Source: Owenia fusiformis (Eukaryota; Annelida; Polychaeta; Sabellida; Oweniidae). From it: a stretch of 64,000 nt of DNA. The stretch covers positions 28,197,915-28,261,914 of the forward strand of contig CAIIXF020000001.1 of the NCBI GenBank assembly GCA_903813345.2, written 5' to 3'. The notes beneath the pieces were generated by a model. That model worked only from the letters and a program-made list of their open reading frames with translations, ran no database searches and was not told where the DNA came from. The translations under genes were made by a program, and so were the position numbers. This document shows positions 1 through 13,400 of this stretch, one piece after another. Each line of letters opens with the position of its first letter. The stretch's first letter is position 1.

Positions 1-1010
1 TGTTTTAAGATTTTGTTCTTCATCCTGTATTGTTTACATTGTGTTGAAAAGTTTGAGGCCATTTATTCTGTCATTTGAAAATTGTTTACGTAGCAATTTG
101 TTTTTCCAACATCTCACTCTCCCTCCCACACTGTATATCAGGTACAATATTGTGTAGAATTTAGATCAAGGTAATACATTGTAGTGCAATTAATGTTTTG
201 TTGCTTCCCTATGATAGTTTTCACAAAAAAATGTTTTGAGAATAATTCATGATCATTTAGTTAGAGGGCAACTTGGTACATATCTTGGTTTCAGCATTTC
301 AAACTGAAGCAAAAGGAGATATTAAAATACAAAAATTCTCAGAAAATGAGGTCAGTTAATCACTTTTGCTAGAAATATAGAAATGCATAAACTTTTTATC
401 AGATATGCCAACTTAAAACTTCACCTTCAGTGGTATTCAACATATACCATTATGATAAGCCACTGATAGCTTATCAATTGCCTCTGCAACTCTAAAATTC
501 TTATAGAAATGAAATCCATAATTTTCCTTGCATACATTTTGTAAGATTCAATGCTAGATGTTCCAGTGCCTCATGGCCCTCACCCACATATCTTTTTCAA
601 TGTGTGCAAATGGATATTCAAATGGTTGAAATGTAATATCCAGATTTTCAACTGGGTGGTATATTTGGCAGAATATACTAAAGCCATTCAAAGTTAATTA
701 ATTATTTATTATTCTGTTAAGGGTGGGGTAGGAAATTCCCCCTCCCTTATAATGAAGGGGCCCATAACACAAGTTAATTTTGCATAGTATCTTTCCATTT
801 TTAGTCCAAGAGTATTTTTGTACATCATCAACAGTTTCTCAGCAAAATATGAAACTATTTCACATTTTCTAGCTTTTAAGGAAGACCTTTTAACACTTGG
901 TCAAATATGAAAATTCAGATTTCACATATAGATGGCAGCCAATACCATTACAGTGAATATTATTATATTATAGTATTATATGAACACCTCCATCTCCTTA
1001 TTATGCAAAC

Positions 1011-1400
1011 ACTTTATGAATATAGGAACACTCATATGTGAACACTTTATAAGTATATGTGAATGTTTTGTAAATACAGTAAAATCTATGTAAGTGGAAC
1101 ACCTTTGGTACTTCTTAAAAGTGTTCCACTTGGGAGATCTTCCTCTTATAAAAGTACATTTAACATTTAAGTGTTAGTTTTTGGGCGATAAAGTGTTCCA
1201 CTAACAGATATGTTTCACTTTACAGGTTTCAATGTATATGTGAATACTATCTAAATGAATATATGTGAACACATTATAAACTTATGTGAACACTTTGAAA
1301 GTATATGTGAACACTTTGAAAGTATATGTGAATGCTTTGTAAATATGTGAAAATACTATGTAATATATGTGAAAACTTTGTAAATATCTGTGTATGTTTT
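1011..1400. repeat. Degenerate minisatellite, unit about 22 bp
   Basis: Imperfect repeats of a TATGTGAACACTTTGTAAATA-like unit (quoted here in variant form) recur about every 22-30 bp. They are interrupted by a pogo-type MITE at about 1076-1224. Highly diverged. Confidence 0.6.
1076..1224. mobile_element. pogo-type MITE (CAGTAAAA... termini)
   Basis: Left end CAGTAAAATCTATGTAAGTG followed by GAACAC; the right end reads back as TGTAAAGTGAAACATATCTG then TTAGTGGAACAC. The termini match the same family at 33140, 55114 and 58864 in this window, whose ends resemble pogo/Tigger termini with TA targets. Confidence 0.5.
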
Positions 1401-1479
1401 ATACTGTACATGTATATCTGAAATATATGATTGAATAAATGTTTTGGAAGAACATTTTAAAATGTGTACACTAGGACAA

Positions 1480-1711
1480 ACGAGGAGGGAAAAACCCATG
1501 ATTCAATTGATGACATACGATTTCCTCCTTTGTGCACCTCCTTTCCCGGAAGTACTTACCCTCCATCTTGGTTTTCAAAGTTTTTAAATTGACCTAGTTT
1601 TAAACCAATCAACGATCGACTCGCTAAACCAATCAGCGAAGATGTCATCTCAATACAGATTTACATTATAAGCGTATGTCATCTTTGAACCCTGGGGTTT
1701 CTCCCCCTCTT
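1480..1711. mobile_element. 232 bp MITE with about 33 bp inverted repeats and 9 bp target duplication
   Basis: Begins CGAGGAGGGAAAAACCC and ends GGGGTTTCTCCCCCTCTT, which is inverted to it. Flanks are CTAGGACAA (1471-1479) and CTAGGATAA (1712-1720), a 9 bp target duplication with one change. About 70 bp at the right end is nearly identical to the copy at 41546-41912. A 9 bp duplication and longer TIRs fit Mutator-like or hAT-like elements. Confidence 0.75.
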
Positions 1712-1739
1712 CTAGGATAAGTTAGTATTGTTAGTACCT

Positions 1740-1898
1740 CAGTGTAAATACTCGCATCTGATTGGTCAATTAGCAGTCAACATTTTTGCCTGTACCTCAC
1801 TTGTGCATCATGGGATATCATATTATTGACCGCGTATGTTACTGTACTACACTTGTGAATTATGGGGAATATGACGTCACAATGTTTACAGAAAAAAC
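1740..1898 (+). promoter_or_regulatory. Promoter-like block with inverted CCAAT box and CRE
   Basis: GATTGGTCAA (an inverted CCAAT box) lies near 1760 and a perfect CRE, TGACGTCA, at 1872-1879. About 20 bases further begins an ATG in GGTAGGCGGACATTTTG context. The arrangement resembles a TATA-less promoter running into a first coding exon on the plus strand. Confidence 0.4.
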
Positions 1899-2071
1899 AT
1901 GGTAGGCGGACATTTTGTAAACGTTGATGAAAGTGATATTTTGACTTTTCTACACGACGAGTATAGCAAAAATACAAATAGAAACGCAAAATTAACATTA
2001 ATTTTCTCAGTGAGTACGCAGATGTGCCGAAAACAGAGAGTTTAGCTTCCACTGTCTTCAGATTTGCTTAA
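1899..2071 (+). pseudogene. Frameshifted N-terminal remnant, possibly of a Crypton-type recombinase-domain gene
   Basis: From ATG 1899 the frame encodes FVNVDESDILTFLHDEYSKN followed by TNRNAKLTLIF. Reading continues best in another frame as SEYADVPKTESLASTVFRFA and then stops at 2069-2071. The pattern FL-x(5)-NT-x(4)-K-x(4)-F resembles the N-terminal segment of many invertebrate proteins with a Crypton/tyrosine-recombinase (DUF3504-like) domain. The break is at about 2007. No downstream catalytic domain is visible, so this is a remnant at most. A GTGAGT donor at 2010 is an alternative explanation: a genuine short first exon. Confidence 0.35.
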
Positions 2072-2172
2072 AAAATTATTGCTGGCGTGGTTCGGAGAAA
2101 AGATTCTGAAATGAAGCCATGATTGATGACTGTCGTATATATGAGTATTATTAGTTTCTTCTGACTAACAAA

Positions 2173-2340
2173 ACAATTGTAGACCTCTCCATTTGGTCAA
2201 CCGTTAAAATCATATACCTCGACTGTAAACCTTGAAACAACTGTTGACCTCGACCTTCGGTCTCTGTCAACAGTAGTTTCTCGGTTTACAGTCTCGGTAT
2301 ACAATTTTGCCGGTTGACCTCTGGAGAGGTCAACAATTGT
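2173..2340. repeat. 168 bp near-perfect palindrome (fold-back)
   Basis: Arms of about 80 bp pair around the centre GACCTTCGGTC near 2256. Both outer ends are ACAATTGT. Paired blocks include GGTTTACAGT/ACTGTAAACC and GGTTGACC/GGTCAACC. The motif TTGACCTCTCC recurs in degenerate form several times from 2500 to 3230, suggesting a fold-back family. Confidence 0.85.
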
Positions 2341-2499
2341 ATACTGTACAATTACTGTATGTAATCAAGCCTAGGCTGAAGATGTTTTCGAATGTAAATC
2401 CCATTTCAATATTTTAAGTTTACATATTAGTAGGATTTTTTTCATAACTTCCTCACCTCAGTCTAATAATACATTCTTTGTTGGTTCATCCAAGTCAAC

Positions 2500-3240
2500 A
2501 ATAATTGACCACTCCTAATCATGATCACTGATAAAATACTGTTGACTGCTACTGGAGTACTGTTGACCTCTAATTATGGCATATTTACAAAATTATGTTA
2601 AGTTTGGACTTGCTAATACATCATTGTAGCATGTTGTAATACAAGAGAATGATTGATTCCATTTTAGCAGTGGGCATCTCAGTTGGATTTGCTTTGAGAC
2701 TGTCATGTAGACATCTTTTTCAGTCAATCCAAATTTAAATAACTAGTGATCGTGTTATTTTCAAACAGTGGATAAGGTAATACATGTACAGTAGATGAAA
2801 TAATATCAAGAATGCCATATCAAACTGATAACGTGTGGGTGTGGGGTCATGAAACAGAGTTCCAATCTTCAAACTTACAATGCAGTTTTTGACCTCTCTT
2901 TTGGCTCAGCTGAAAAATTGTACCCAACCATTAACTTTTGTAAGTACTGTTGACCTCTACCTTTATTTTAGTCTCAGTCCACAGATTGTTCAAAGTTTGC
3001 GGTTGAGGTATTCCAATTTATAAATTGATGTCTACAATTGTAAACAGTGTACCTTGCAGTCTACAATTTTGTCAAAACTTACCTGTATGAGTTGTACACT
3101 TGGAAGTAGAAAACAATTGTTGACCTCTTCATCCAGTCAGCTTGGCAAATTGGGCATCATCTCCAGACAAAACAATACATTGGGCACAATAATCAAAGCT
3201 ATTGACCTCTCTTTAACCTATCAGAATCAAGTATTTAAAC
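2500..3240. repeat. Cluster of degenerate copies of the fold-back motif
   Basis: TTGACCTCT-type words with a following GTCAGC/CTCAGC and ATTGTA occur near 2565, 2889, 2949, 3119 and 3202. They share the arm sequence of the palindrome at 2173-2340 but are too diverged for boundaries. Confidence 0.45.
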
Positions 3241-3418
3241 TAAAGTACTGTATAGGAAATAAGTTGCTCTTTCAACTTTGGTAAATATGAATTTAGCCTG
3301 CCATCTATATGGTATTTCATGCATTATCTGTGGGTAATCACTTCGTGGATGTTTTCAGTTGGGGCGAATATGTATTTTTCATATTCTGAAAATGTCAACA
3401 TTCCTCCATTGAATTCTG

Positions 3419-3467
3419 GGTTCACACATGGGCTTTCAATTTCTAGTTGAAAGCCCATGGTTCACAC
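3419..3467. repeat. 31 bp hairpin flanked by 9 bp direct repeats
   Basis: Arms CATGGGCTTTCAA (3427-3439) and TTGAAAGCCCATG (3447-3459) are perfect inverse complements around TTTCTAG. GGTTCACAC occurs directly on both sides (3419-3427 and 3459-3467). Confidence 0.85.
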
Positions 3468-6236
3468 TACCATTAAACTGGTAATATATTAAGCATTTCT
3501 TGAGCGCTCAAAATTGGAACTGTGATTATCATTAAACATGTATTGGACCAAATAGAGATACTTTTATATTTTCAGTAAATTACCAAAAGGTCTCTGATTC
3601 TTTTTCTATGTTATGATTTCCATAGTTACGGAGCTGATCATCTATTCAAAAGTGCTCCCATTTCTTTAACTTGGAGTCTCTCAATGGCATTTTCAAAGAT
3701 AATTTGTAAAATACCTTGGAATCTGATTGAGATATTACTGAGTTATTAACTAAGAAATATTTTAAAGTAACTAAAGAATAAAGAATCAGAACTTTCTCAA
3801 AGTTTATGGATTGTCCCTTGTATGACCTTCACACCCAGCAATGACCATGGGGTGAGAGACTGACAGTTTTTCAAAAGCATAAACATTATTTATCTCTTAA
3901 ATGATAACATATCTCACATATATGCAAGTTCCAGACACATAAGGCCCCCAGAAGATTGTCAAATGTGTTCCTGCCCTGTTTAGTCCTTGAGAATCTTATG
4001 TTTAGGTATGGTTTTTCTAATTAATTTATCAATGGCAGTACATGAACTTTTAAATGGCAGTCACTTAAATAAATATTAATACGTTTTTGATTGAGGAATT
4101 TTAACAGTAAACTATTTGGTTACTTGTATAACAGGATTTGAGAGGTTGCTGGTTTTCAAGGGGAATGTATCAGGATCTTGGTGTTTTTAATTAATTAATC
4201 AGATAATCTGCTCGTTTTCATACATAAAAGGGATTGTCAGTGGGGCCCCAAGAAGCTCCATTTTGGCCAGATCAACCTAAGGAATGGGAAACATGGGAAG
4301 GAGTGTATCATATTTCATTACTCTTGGGCCTCTATAAATGCCTATGCTATACTGCATGGATGTTGTGTGACCCATCATTGATTTGAAAATTGACACTTTA
4401 AATGTAAGGTTTAATGGCTCTGAAAAAGGATATGAGGTTTTAAAAATAAATATGGCTCATAAAATATAAGTTATAAGCGCTTAAAATATCTTATGTATAA
4501 GGGTGCTAAAACATTAAACATTACATTTCAAACTTAACCCTTCCTACTCCATATATAACCAACACTTCATGAATAAATGAACAAAACAAAATATGTAGAT
4601 TTTTATAATTTTATATAACACACATTCACACGATATCACTGCAAATCAACAGGTCACAACATAGAACATTAAGAATTTCTCCAACAATATGTTTATCTCC
4701 ATTGATTTATATAATTAAAAATAGTATTGTCACACTTAAATTTTCAACGTCCAGAAAATAGCATATACAATCATATATATGATTCAACGATTATTTAGTT
4801 CACGTCATAATCAATTGTATTGATGGAGATCTAGAGCTAAACTTGACATATATTTATTTAATTTCGATCAACATATTAAAAAAAGTAATTTCAATTGTTG
4901 AAACAGTTGTCATAAACTGGCTATATTATAACACATAATTGCATTTTAAAACCAAGCTGTTTAGCTACCTGTATAGATGCGGTAGAATTTATGCCATTGA
5001 ACTCATGTTTTAATCATGTATTTTAAATAAGTATCATAAAATGAATAGCAGTACTCGAAAAATATAAATCAACATTGTAAGTTTAATAAGCTATTTAAAA
5101 TGACATGTGAACTTCTCTTGAATACCAATTTAGACAATATTACATAAATATTTCATATGTAGTTTTGGCATTTAAATAAAACACAATGCTAAACCATTAA
5201 TTCATAATTCATTAATGTTAACAATGAATAACTGTATGATGTTGCTATATGATGAAATATTTTATACCAACATATGCGCTGTATTTTACACTGAAATAAT
5301 AGCAATATTGCTCATCGTTCAACTATAAAGGTATTCAAGAGATGCAAACAATATTTTACACTGACCTTGCATCAAGAATCTATTTCCCCCTCTCTCCCTA
5401 TTTTCTCTATAAAATTGGGCGTGCAAAAAGAAAAGGAGGGGGGCTAGAGACTACTTTTACACTTCAGTCATTTTTCATTTTGGTACACTGCAGTTAATTT
5501 AATCATGACTTAATAATATAATAAGATGTGGTTTTTATACATTAAAGTTCCCATATTGCTTAGTTTCTCCATTGAATTTGGCAATAAAAAGCATGATAGC
5601 CATGGTATACAGGTGTAAAATGATTTCAATTTGACAAATCATCACAACTGGATTATCATTCATTCATATGGATGATTTAAATAGCTTTAATATACACAGG
5701 TAAAATGTAAATGTTGAAATTGCACTTCACTAATTAAAATCCATATACATTTTAACACATGTCACACTGAAGGTCAGCAAATGTCATTTTAGGACAAAAT
5801 GTGTTAAATTATAAATATCATTAATTAAAAATGGTCAACTGCGTTTATAACAAATGTATTGTGCATAATTAAAAAGAATTTAATCATGAAATATCTTGGC
5901 GAGTTAATTAAGTTTAAGTTTGCTCACAAACTGTCCCAACTTTAAAATATAAGCTGACGTATGAATTTCATGTATGAATTTCACACTCAGATTTGACAGG
6001 TGTGTTCATGGGTAACTTTAATTGTTCTTAATTAACCCCCGTGGGGATAACTCTTTCACTCTCAAACACACTGTAATAAATATGTCACAAAACATATGGC
6101 AAATTCTAATAGGCTTTTGATTGGTAGCTACCATTGCACAACATATTGTTCATTCTCTTTGTTTTAACAAGGTATTGCATGACAGGTCTTACATTCAAGA
6201 CATCTGACCAATTTCTTTGTTTGCTTGAGGTGTAAT

Positions 6237-6300
6237 AATTTAATTCATTCCAGGTGAAGTCTAATTAATTAATTAATTCACCTGGTGACATAATTAAATT
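6237..6300. repeat. AT-rich hairpin with CCAGGTGAA / TTCACCTGG arms
   Basis: Left arm AATTTAATTCATTCCAGGTG and right arm CACCTGGTGACATAATTAAA pair imperfectly around (TAAT)n. It could be a tiny palindromic MITE or a cruciform-forming site. Confidence 0.6.
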
Positions 6301-9300
6301 GAAACAAATTCCAAAATGACAATATTCACTATATAGTTTGTACATATACACCACAATATTGTTAAATGATCTCTCTGATGTCTTAAATGTTTATATTACA
6401 ATTTTATAATGTCATGTTCAAAAACTACAAACAATAAGTTTGATTTTTTACAACATATTCTAGAATACATGAAAGTGAATATAATATGATTGAAATGAAG
6501 TTTAACATGCATCAACAGTTACAAAATACATATTGATCAATTTATGTGAAAACAATATGATAATTTGGTAGATATTACGCTGTACACAAATACATGCAAT
6601 CCATTGTATTTCTATTCGAAATAATGCTCATTTTCACAATTAGTCATCACATGAGGATATTGACACATCCATTATGCATGGATTTTTTTTATTTCAATTT
6701 CATTTCAATTTCAACAGAGATGATTTATTTTATGTTGCTTAAAACAAACCCGTATGTTCAGGCTTTATTAGTTCAGATACTTAAATGTGGTATTTCAATG
6801 AAATTAATTTCATATTGTAATTGAACTTTATATTGCAGATCATATAAAGGCGGTATATAAAACATATATCTATGTATTGTATGTATATTGTATATTTATG
6901 ATATATGATTTCCTTACGAGCAAGAATTACAAAACATAAGAAGGCATATAAAAATTTAAAGTGTTTAAACCGGAAATTAAATTTCAGTTGCCATAGCATT
7001 GCTTAAAAACAACAGAGAAGACTAACAATGAAAAGCCCAACCCAACATGATGTAGGCTAGACCATTACTTTAGTACAAATATAACAGAGACATAACTTAT
7101 CAATTTTTCATAAAATTGGACTGTTATGAGGACGTCAATGGAATTAATGGGTTTCATTAAATTCGATAACAGTTCAACAATAGGTACATGTGTCAATTCA
7201 ACTAAGCCATGATGTGTACCTCGATAGTTCTCCTAATTGTAACATTGTCTCAATCAGCCTCAGGAATACAGAATAACACATGACCATTGTCCATTAGCGA
7301 GCACTAATTTCATTTGAATTTTAAAACAATAGCGATAATCAAATTAGTGAATGTCGAAGGCGAATAGCTCGTTAAACCACATGAATACCTTACATTGGCA
7401 ATATGACATTTCTATGGGGATATACAATTAGAAAACTCACAATTAATGTAATTAACATGAGTTGGTTGTTGTCACATTCATACGAGGCTCAATTCCAATG
7501 CAGCCTTCTGATGTCAGTTTCAAAAATATTCATATCACTCAAAAATTCATATGAAGCCAAGTAAAAAATCGATCGGATTTTCCGTATATCAAAAATGAAT
7601 GTGACTCGTTTAAATTCCTTCTATAAGCCCTGGCACTGGAATTGTCTGTGATAATTATGAAGATATTGGAGAATTAAATCCATGAGCCATTCCATATAAA
7701 ACAATTATCATTGAAACGCAATATTTTACTAGCTAATGCACTATGGATAGAATAACGGATGGATGATAATTAGATTGAAACATGTACCACAGGCAGAGCT
7801 GCATTTAAGTGCTATCACATGACCTTTCCATCAAATAAACATGTTTGTATGTATATATCGCTAGCATAACATTTCTAAAATTGTAATTTAGATATTGAAG
7901 TTTGGTAGGGAGGTGAAGGGTGGAAGTTCATATCCAAATAAGGAATGCTGAAATTGAACACCTTAGCAAGCAATTAGACCCAACTGGAAAACATAGGCAA
8001 AGAGCCAGCTTAAAATTAGTTGCTACTTAGCACTGGTAAAATATACTCATCACTACACAAGCTAAATTTGCTAGACAAATTGGCAGAATTTTTCCCCTTC
8101 TCTCCACGATGCCTCCTCAAATTTTTTAATTTATAAAGAACACAGAGCGCTAAGGAAATGAGACCTAATGGTTGCCAAGCAACGTCCAAGAAGAATGTTA
8201 TTAACATAAAATCAATTTCAGTAAATCAATTTGATAACTTGCCATAAACTAATTAACATTTGAAATTAATTATCCCGATTGTTTCTTGCAGAATTATTGA
8301 CCAGGTGCAGATGTCAGGCAATTCGAAATCTATTGTGTAATATCCAAACTCGTAATATGACTTCAATAATTTAGATGTAAAATTTGAGCATTATTTGAAA
8401 AGATTGGGATTGGTAGTTGTCTACTGTTGGCAAACACTTGCATTATCATTGATATATGGCAACATAAGTCAACAACATTCTGAGCTACATTTCTACTCTT
8501 CTTAAAAAGATCATTGCGGTTGTGTCTCTTGAGGATTACATAAAATGAACTCTGAGTATGAACATTCATGAAGTTCATGAGTCTTAATCATATCAGAAAA
8601 TGACCGCTACAGATTTGGATTTCTCATGAAATCCTCGAGAGTTTCAACTCGTATTGATCTTCTTTTGAGAGGGTTGCACTTGTTTTTTCAGTTCCGTGTT
8701 GAGATTTGTATGATGTACAGATTTGTATGACGCTTAGACTGAATGAATAATAATCATGTATAATCGTATAATTTATGATAATAATATATAATAATAATAT
8801 GAATATCAAGCGATGGTGGCTTTTCTTAGTTTCTCCTAACTTAAGTTGATGTTTCTTGTTGTTGTGCCTCTTTCAGGTACACTTTAGTAATATATATTAA
8901 ATAATATTAATACAAATAAATTAACTACACTTTTTACTACAACTAAACTACATATCGCTGGGATATTTATGTTTTCAACTCCACCTAAAGTAAACTCCTC
9001 TATCCACTGAAGAAATCAGTCAAGTTTAAAAACAAAAAATAATCTATATACATAAGTGCCCAACTTTAACTAACAAGTTGGTATATAAATAAGTAGAGTT
9101 TACTTTAACTGGAATTGAATAGTTTCTTATATTAATTCGCTGCAAATGCGCAGTACAATATTGAACACTTGCCCGTGTATGTATGTCTAAATAGATACAT
9201 TTTACACAGCACCGTTGACTTAGCATTTTTCACATACTATCAAAACTAAAAATGTTTTGCTACAACTATGGTATCAGCATATTTCAACCATGAGCGGGTG

Positions 9301-9484
9301 CCTGATATCATCTGAGATACATCCCTCTTAAACTGGTTATAAAAACAGAAACAAAAAAAGCCATAAAAACAAAGTTGTAATTTTGCCTTTTTAACTTTAA
9401 GTTTTTCTTATGTTAAGAGCAGTTAGAAGGCTTTAATATCTTTCGAGAAAAGGTCAAATTGTAAAATTCTTCTAAAAGTGCTAA

Positions 9485-9490
9485 TTTATT
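9485..9490 (-). terminator. Candidate polyadenylation signal for the zinc-finger gene
   Basis: AATAAA on the minus strand, about 950 bases beyond the stop codon. It would give a 3' UTR of roughly 1 kb. In DNA this AT-rich the hexamer occurs by chance, so this is a weak call. Confidence 0.25.
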
Positions 9491-10439
9491 GTTTTTGCCT
9501 GCCATAAGTTGAGCTTGTTTTCAAATTGGAAATTGAAGAATTTCGTTAACCTTTAACAGTTCATTGGCAACAGCATCTTAATTGCAAGTAAAACTAAAGA
9601 TGAGATTCGGAGAATAGAGATTCTTGGAAGATGATAGGTAAGTGTTTAAATCTGGCACAGACATATAAATGATTGGTACCCAGCTTGTAGCTACGGCTGA
9701 ACTTTTAACAACCCCCAATTTGACGCTTCAAACCTATAAATTTTCACTTTCAGCATTTGCCTTACTCAGGAATTTGAAAAGTTCAAGTGATGGGCTGTTT
9801 TAGAAGTCTTCATACACAGGCACATACACATGGTGTAAACTTTACTGATAGCTTCCAAATATTTAGACGAAAAGGTCCTGACTCATTTTCCTCTGCTTAG
9901 TTTTTACATTGCACATTTCAGTTGTAAATAGTTCAACTGTAAAGGTAGAATCTTCCATTTCTGAAGTCCTATTTCAAAGAGGGATCAGCTCATAATATTA
10001 TCTGAAAGACTAGTTTATGACATGATCCCTTTGTATGATTTTAATGCTTTTTGTGAGCAATTAACAAAGTTAGATACTAATATATTAATTACTCTGTAAA
10101 GACTAGAGATTCTGTTCAGCTGAAGTTGAATACATAAATGTTTTTTAAATATGTATTAATATACATAAATATGGCATCTGCATGTCATTCACAGTTTTCA
10201 TGTGTGTAATATACATCTATGTCATTTTAAAATGCAGGCCAAGGGCTCTGATCTCTTTATATTGCAGTCATATACTAATGTATTAAATAGTCCATGTCTA
10301 TATGTATATTGCAGTGTAAGTAAAGTCATGCAAAATGTTAATAAAATATATAAAATATGTCATGAAAATGTAAATATGGATAAATATGTGATATATGTTA
10401 CAGGTGGTGGTGCGTTTTATAGTTACCATGGTGATCTGA

Positions 10440-13400
10440 TTACTCGGTGGGATTGAGAGTAAACGTGACATTCTGACTTTCTGTGATTTTCTCCATGACG
10501 GGGAGATACACTAGCGATGTGACGAATCTAGCAGCACCATCTGTACCGTCAGGTTTCACCGTGAATGGCTGCATGATGAAGCTGTCTTGGTTGCCTTGGT
10601 TACCTGTTACTTTTGCGTAGCTAACAGGATTACCATTTTCTCCGCTCATAACAACTGCCTCACCTTTGTGTTTAGCCACAATATGGGCTCGTAATTTCTT
10701 GTATCTGTTTGACGAAAAGTCACACTTGTTGCAGTTAAAGCTAGTTGGCTTGGCTGTTATGTCCTTGCCATGTTTGGTGATTTTTACTGATTTAGCGTTC
10801 GGGTGTGATTCTCGAATATGAAGCTTACATTGCTGTCGAGAGGGAAATCTTTCACTGCAGTGCACACAGCGGAATTTTTTCTTGGACATTTTACCCAGTG
10901 TCTTGTTCACTATTGCATTGGATTTAGCGATAGCAACATCAATTTGATCATGTTGTCTGGCCATGTGGCGTTGCAGAGAATGACCATATCGGAACGATTT
11001 GAAGCAATGGTGACAGACGTGCTCTCGATTAAAACCTGGTGGAATCTTGCCGATGTTATGTTTGCGTTGCTCATGAGAATAGATATTAGACAGCCATTTT
11101 GTTTTATAGTCACACTGTGAACAATTGATAAGTTTTTGTTTGAGGCTGCGGCTGTATTTGCGCTTGAGGAGGTGATAAGATGATTTGGTGGGTGAGTTAA
11201 GTTTTACCTCAGCCTGGTGCTCCTGGATCAGATGAATCTGTAGGGCAAGCATGTTTGGGCAATCTTTCTGGCATTCGCTGCATTTCTCAACCTTGCTCGA
11301 ATTACAGTTGACATCAGACTTGCTGTGGATTGCAGCCGACAAGCCACTGTGGTCACGTAATTTATGTGTAAGCAACCATTTTGTGCTTTTAAAACGGCGC
11401 TCACATAAATTACAAGCTTCGGTGTACTCTTCGAAATACTGTTGGCAGACGTCAGCCTCTTTGGCAGGGGGGTCAGAGGTTTCCATGGGGGTGCCGCCAT
11501 TGGGGAGTTTGTCCTCATTGGGGGTCCGTTTGGGGGCAAGCGTGCGACCAGCATTCAGGATCTGTTCTACTTTTGTGTTCACAACACCTTGGATATTGCT
11601 AGAGACGGAACCAGGGCTGCTGGGTTGAGAGGTGGAGATCAGGTCCTCGTAAATACCGTGCTTGTTGATCTTATGGGTACGTAGGAAATATTTATTGCAC
11701 ACTTCTTTGTTACAGATATTGCACTTGACTCGAGATGGATTTGAAGGGGTTTCTTTCCACTTCCAGGACGCCACTTCGGATCCAGATTCAGATTTGTTGG
11801 GGGTCATGGGAGAGGTTGGGGTGGTGGAAGGAGAGGCCTCATTGCTTGGTCTATCCAACTTCATCACCTTGATGCCATGTACATTAAGCTGATGGGTCTT
11901 GAAGAAATACTTGTTGCTGAACTCCTTCTTACACAACTTGCAATAAGACTCCACATCAATTCCCATCTTCTTTAGCTCATGTTGCTTAGGGCTGCCTTGA
12001 CTTGGCATCAGCTCCATTTTGATGCCTTCTTCTTTGATGTTGACATTGACAGGATCTTTGACTGATTGGCTCAGCTGCGTCACTGTGTTTTCAAGAGTGG
12101 TGTCCATAGTGGTGCCAGTTGGAGATGCCTCTTCCTTAGACATGTCAATGCCATGTACCTTCTGCTTGTGTGTCTTCAGGAAATATTTATTGCAGACCTC
12201 CTTGTTACAGAGCTCACACATGACACGATCAGCAATCTTAGCAGCCATCATACTACCGAACATTGTCCCTTGTTGAGATTGCTGGAGAGCCAGAAGAGGA
12301 TCAGTCATGGCTTGGTTAACAAGGGGCTCAAGCTTCACAAGGTTGGCAGTTTCTTCAGCGAGGTCTTTGTGAATGACACCGTGCATGTTAATCTTGTGGA
12401 CCTTGAGGCTGTAGAGATTTGTCAGCTCTTTGTTACAGATGTCACAGACAGTTGTCTCACTGTTTTCTGTCTTGCTACCCTCAGCAGAGACCTTAGTGGA
12501 GGACGCCTCTGGTTTATCAGCATCCTTCGATGGACTTGCCTTGGCAGGGGATTCGGGATTGCCACCACCATAACTGCTCTTCTTCTCTTCACTGTAAATA
12601 CCATGTTTGTTGGCTTTGTGTACACGCAAGAAATACTTGTTAGTGAACTCTCTGAAACACAGCTCACAGAACGCTTCCTTGTTGATATGGCGAAGTCTCT
12701 CAGGCGTGACTTGGACACCTTCAGCACCACTATTGGCAACATTCTTGATATGCGCAATGGAAGCAGAATCACCAGATGAGTTCTCTTGCTTGGCTTGTTC
12801 TTCTGCTTGTTGGATTTGCTTATGCTGCTCAGCAGCCATGGCTTGGGCTTGCTGAGCCTGGGCTAAGACTGCCTGAAGCTGGGCCTCTTGTATAGCCTGG
12901 GCTGCAATCTGGGGAGCCAGGGCATATTGGCCAGGGAGCATACTTTGTTGTTGTTGGATACCAGCCTGGATGAATGCCATAGGGGGCATGAATGGGTTAA
13001 TGAACATGACGTTAGACATGTTGGGTACACCACCCATGCTCTCAGCCATAGATGTCATATTAGGCATACTTTGGATTGGTGGTGGTAAAGAGAGATCTAG
13101 TGACTGGTGGGCTGACGTAATATCAGGCTGAGGAGAGGGTATCTTCGTGACTTGGGGTTGAGGCTGTGGAGGGGTGATCAAGGCTTGATTCTTTGGACTA
13201 GGGTCACTAGGAGCAGGTGAGGTAGTTGGGCGAGAAGTTGACTTCTGCTGTTGTTGTTGTTGGGCCTTTTGCTGCTCCCGCTGGCGCTTACGTTCTTCCA
13301 CATTCACATTGTGCACATCTTTCATATGCTTTTTGAGGTAGTATTTGTTGCAGAAATGTTTCTGGCAGATGTCACAATAATCTTCCATATCTGGTGTCAA

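Larger units (their letters stand above)
3470..10200. other. 3' flank of the zinc-finger gene; no coding region seen
   Basis: About 6.7 kb of AT-rich DNA. Open frames are short and show no recognisable protein. It holds a hairpin at 6237-6300 and short AT microsatellite stretches near 8750. The interval 7250-7760 is rich in homeodomain-type words (ATTAG, TAATT, GATAATC) and is repeat-free. Confidence 0.6.
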
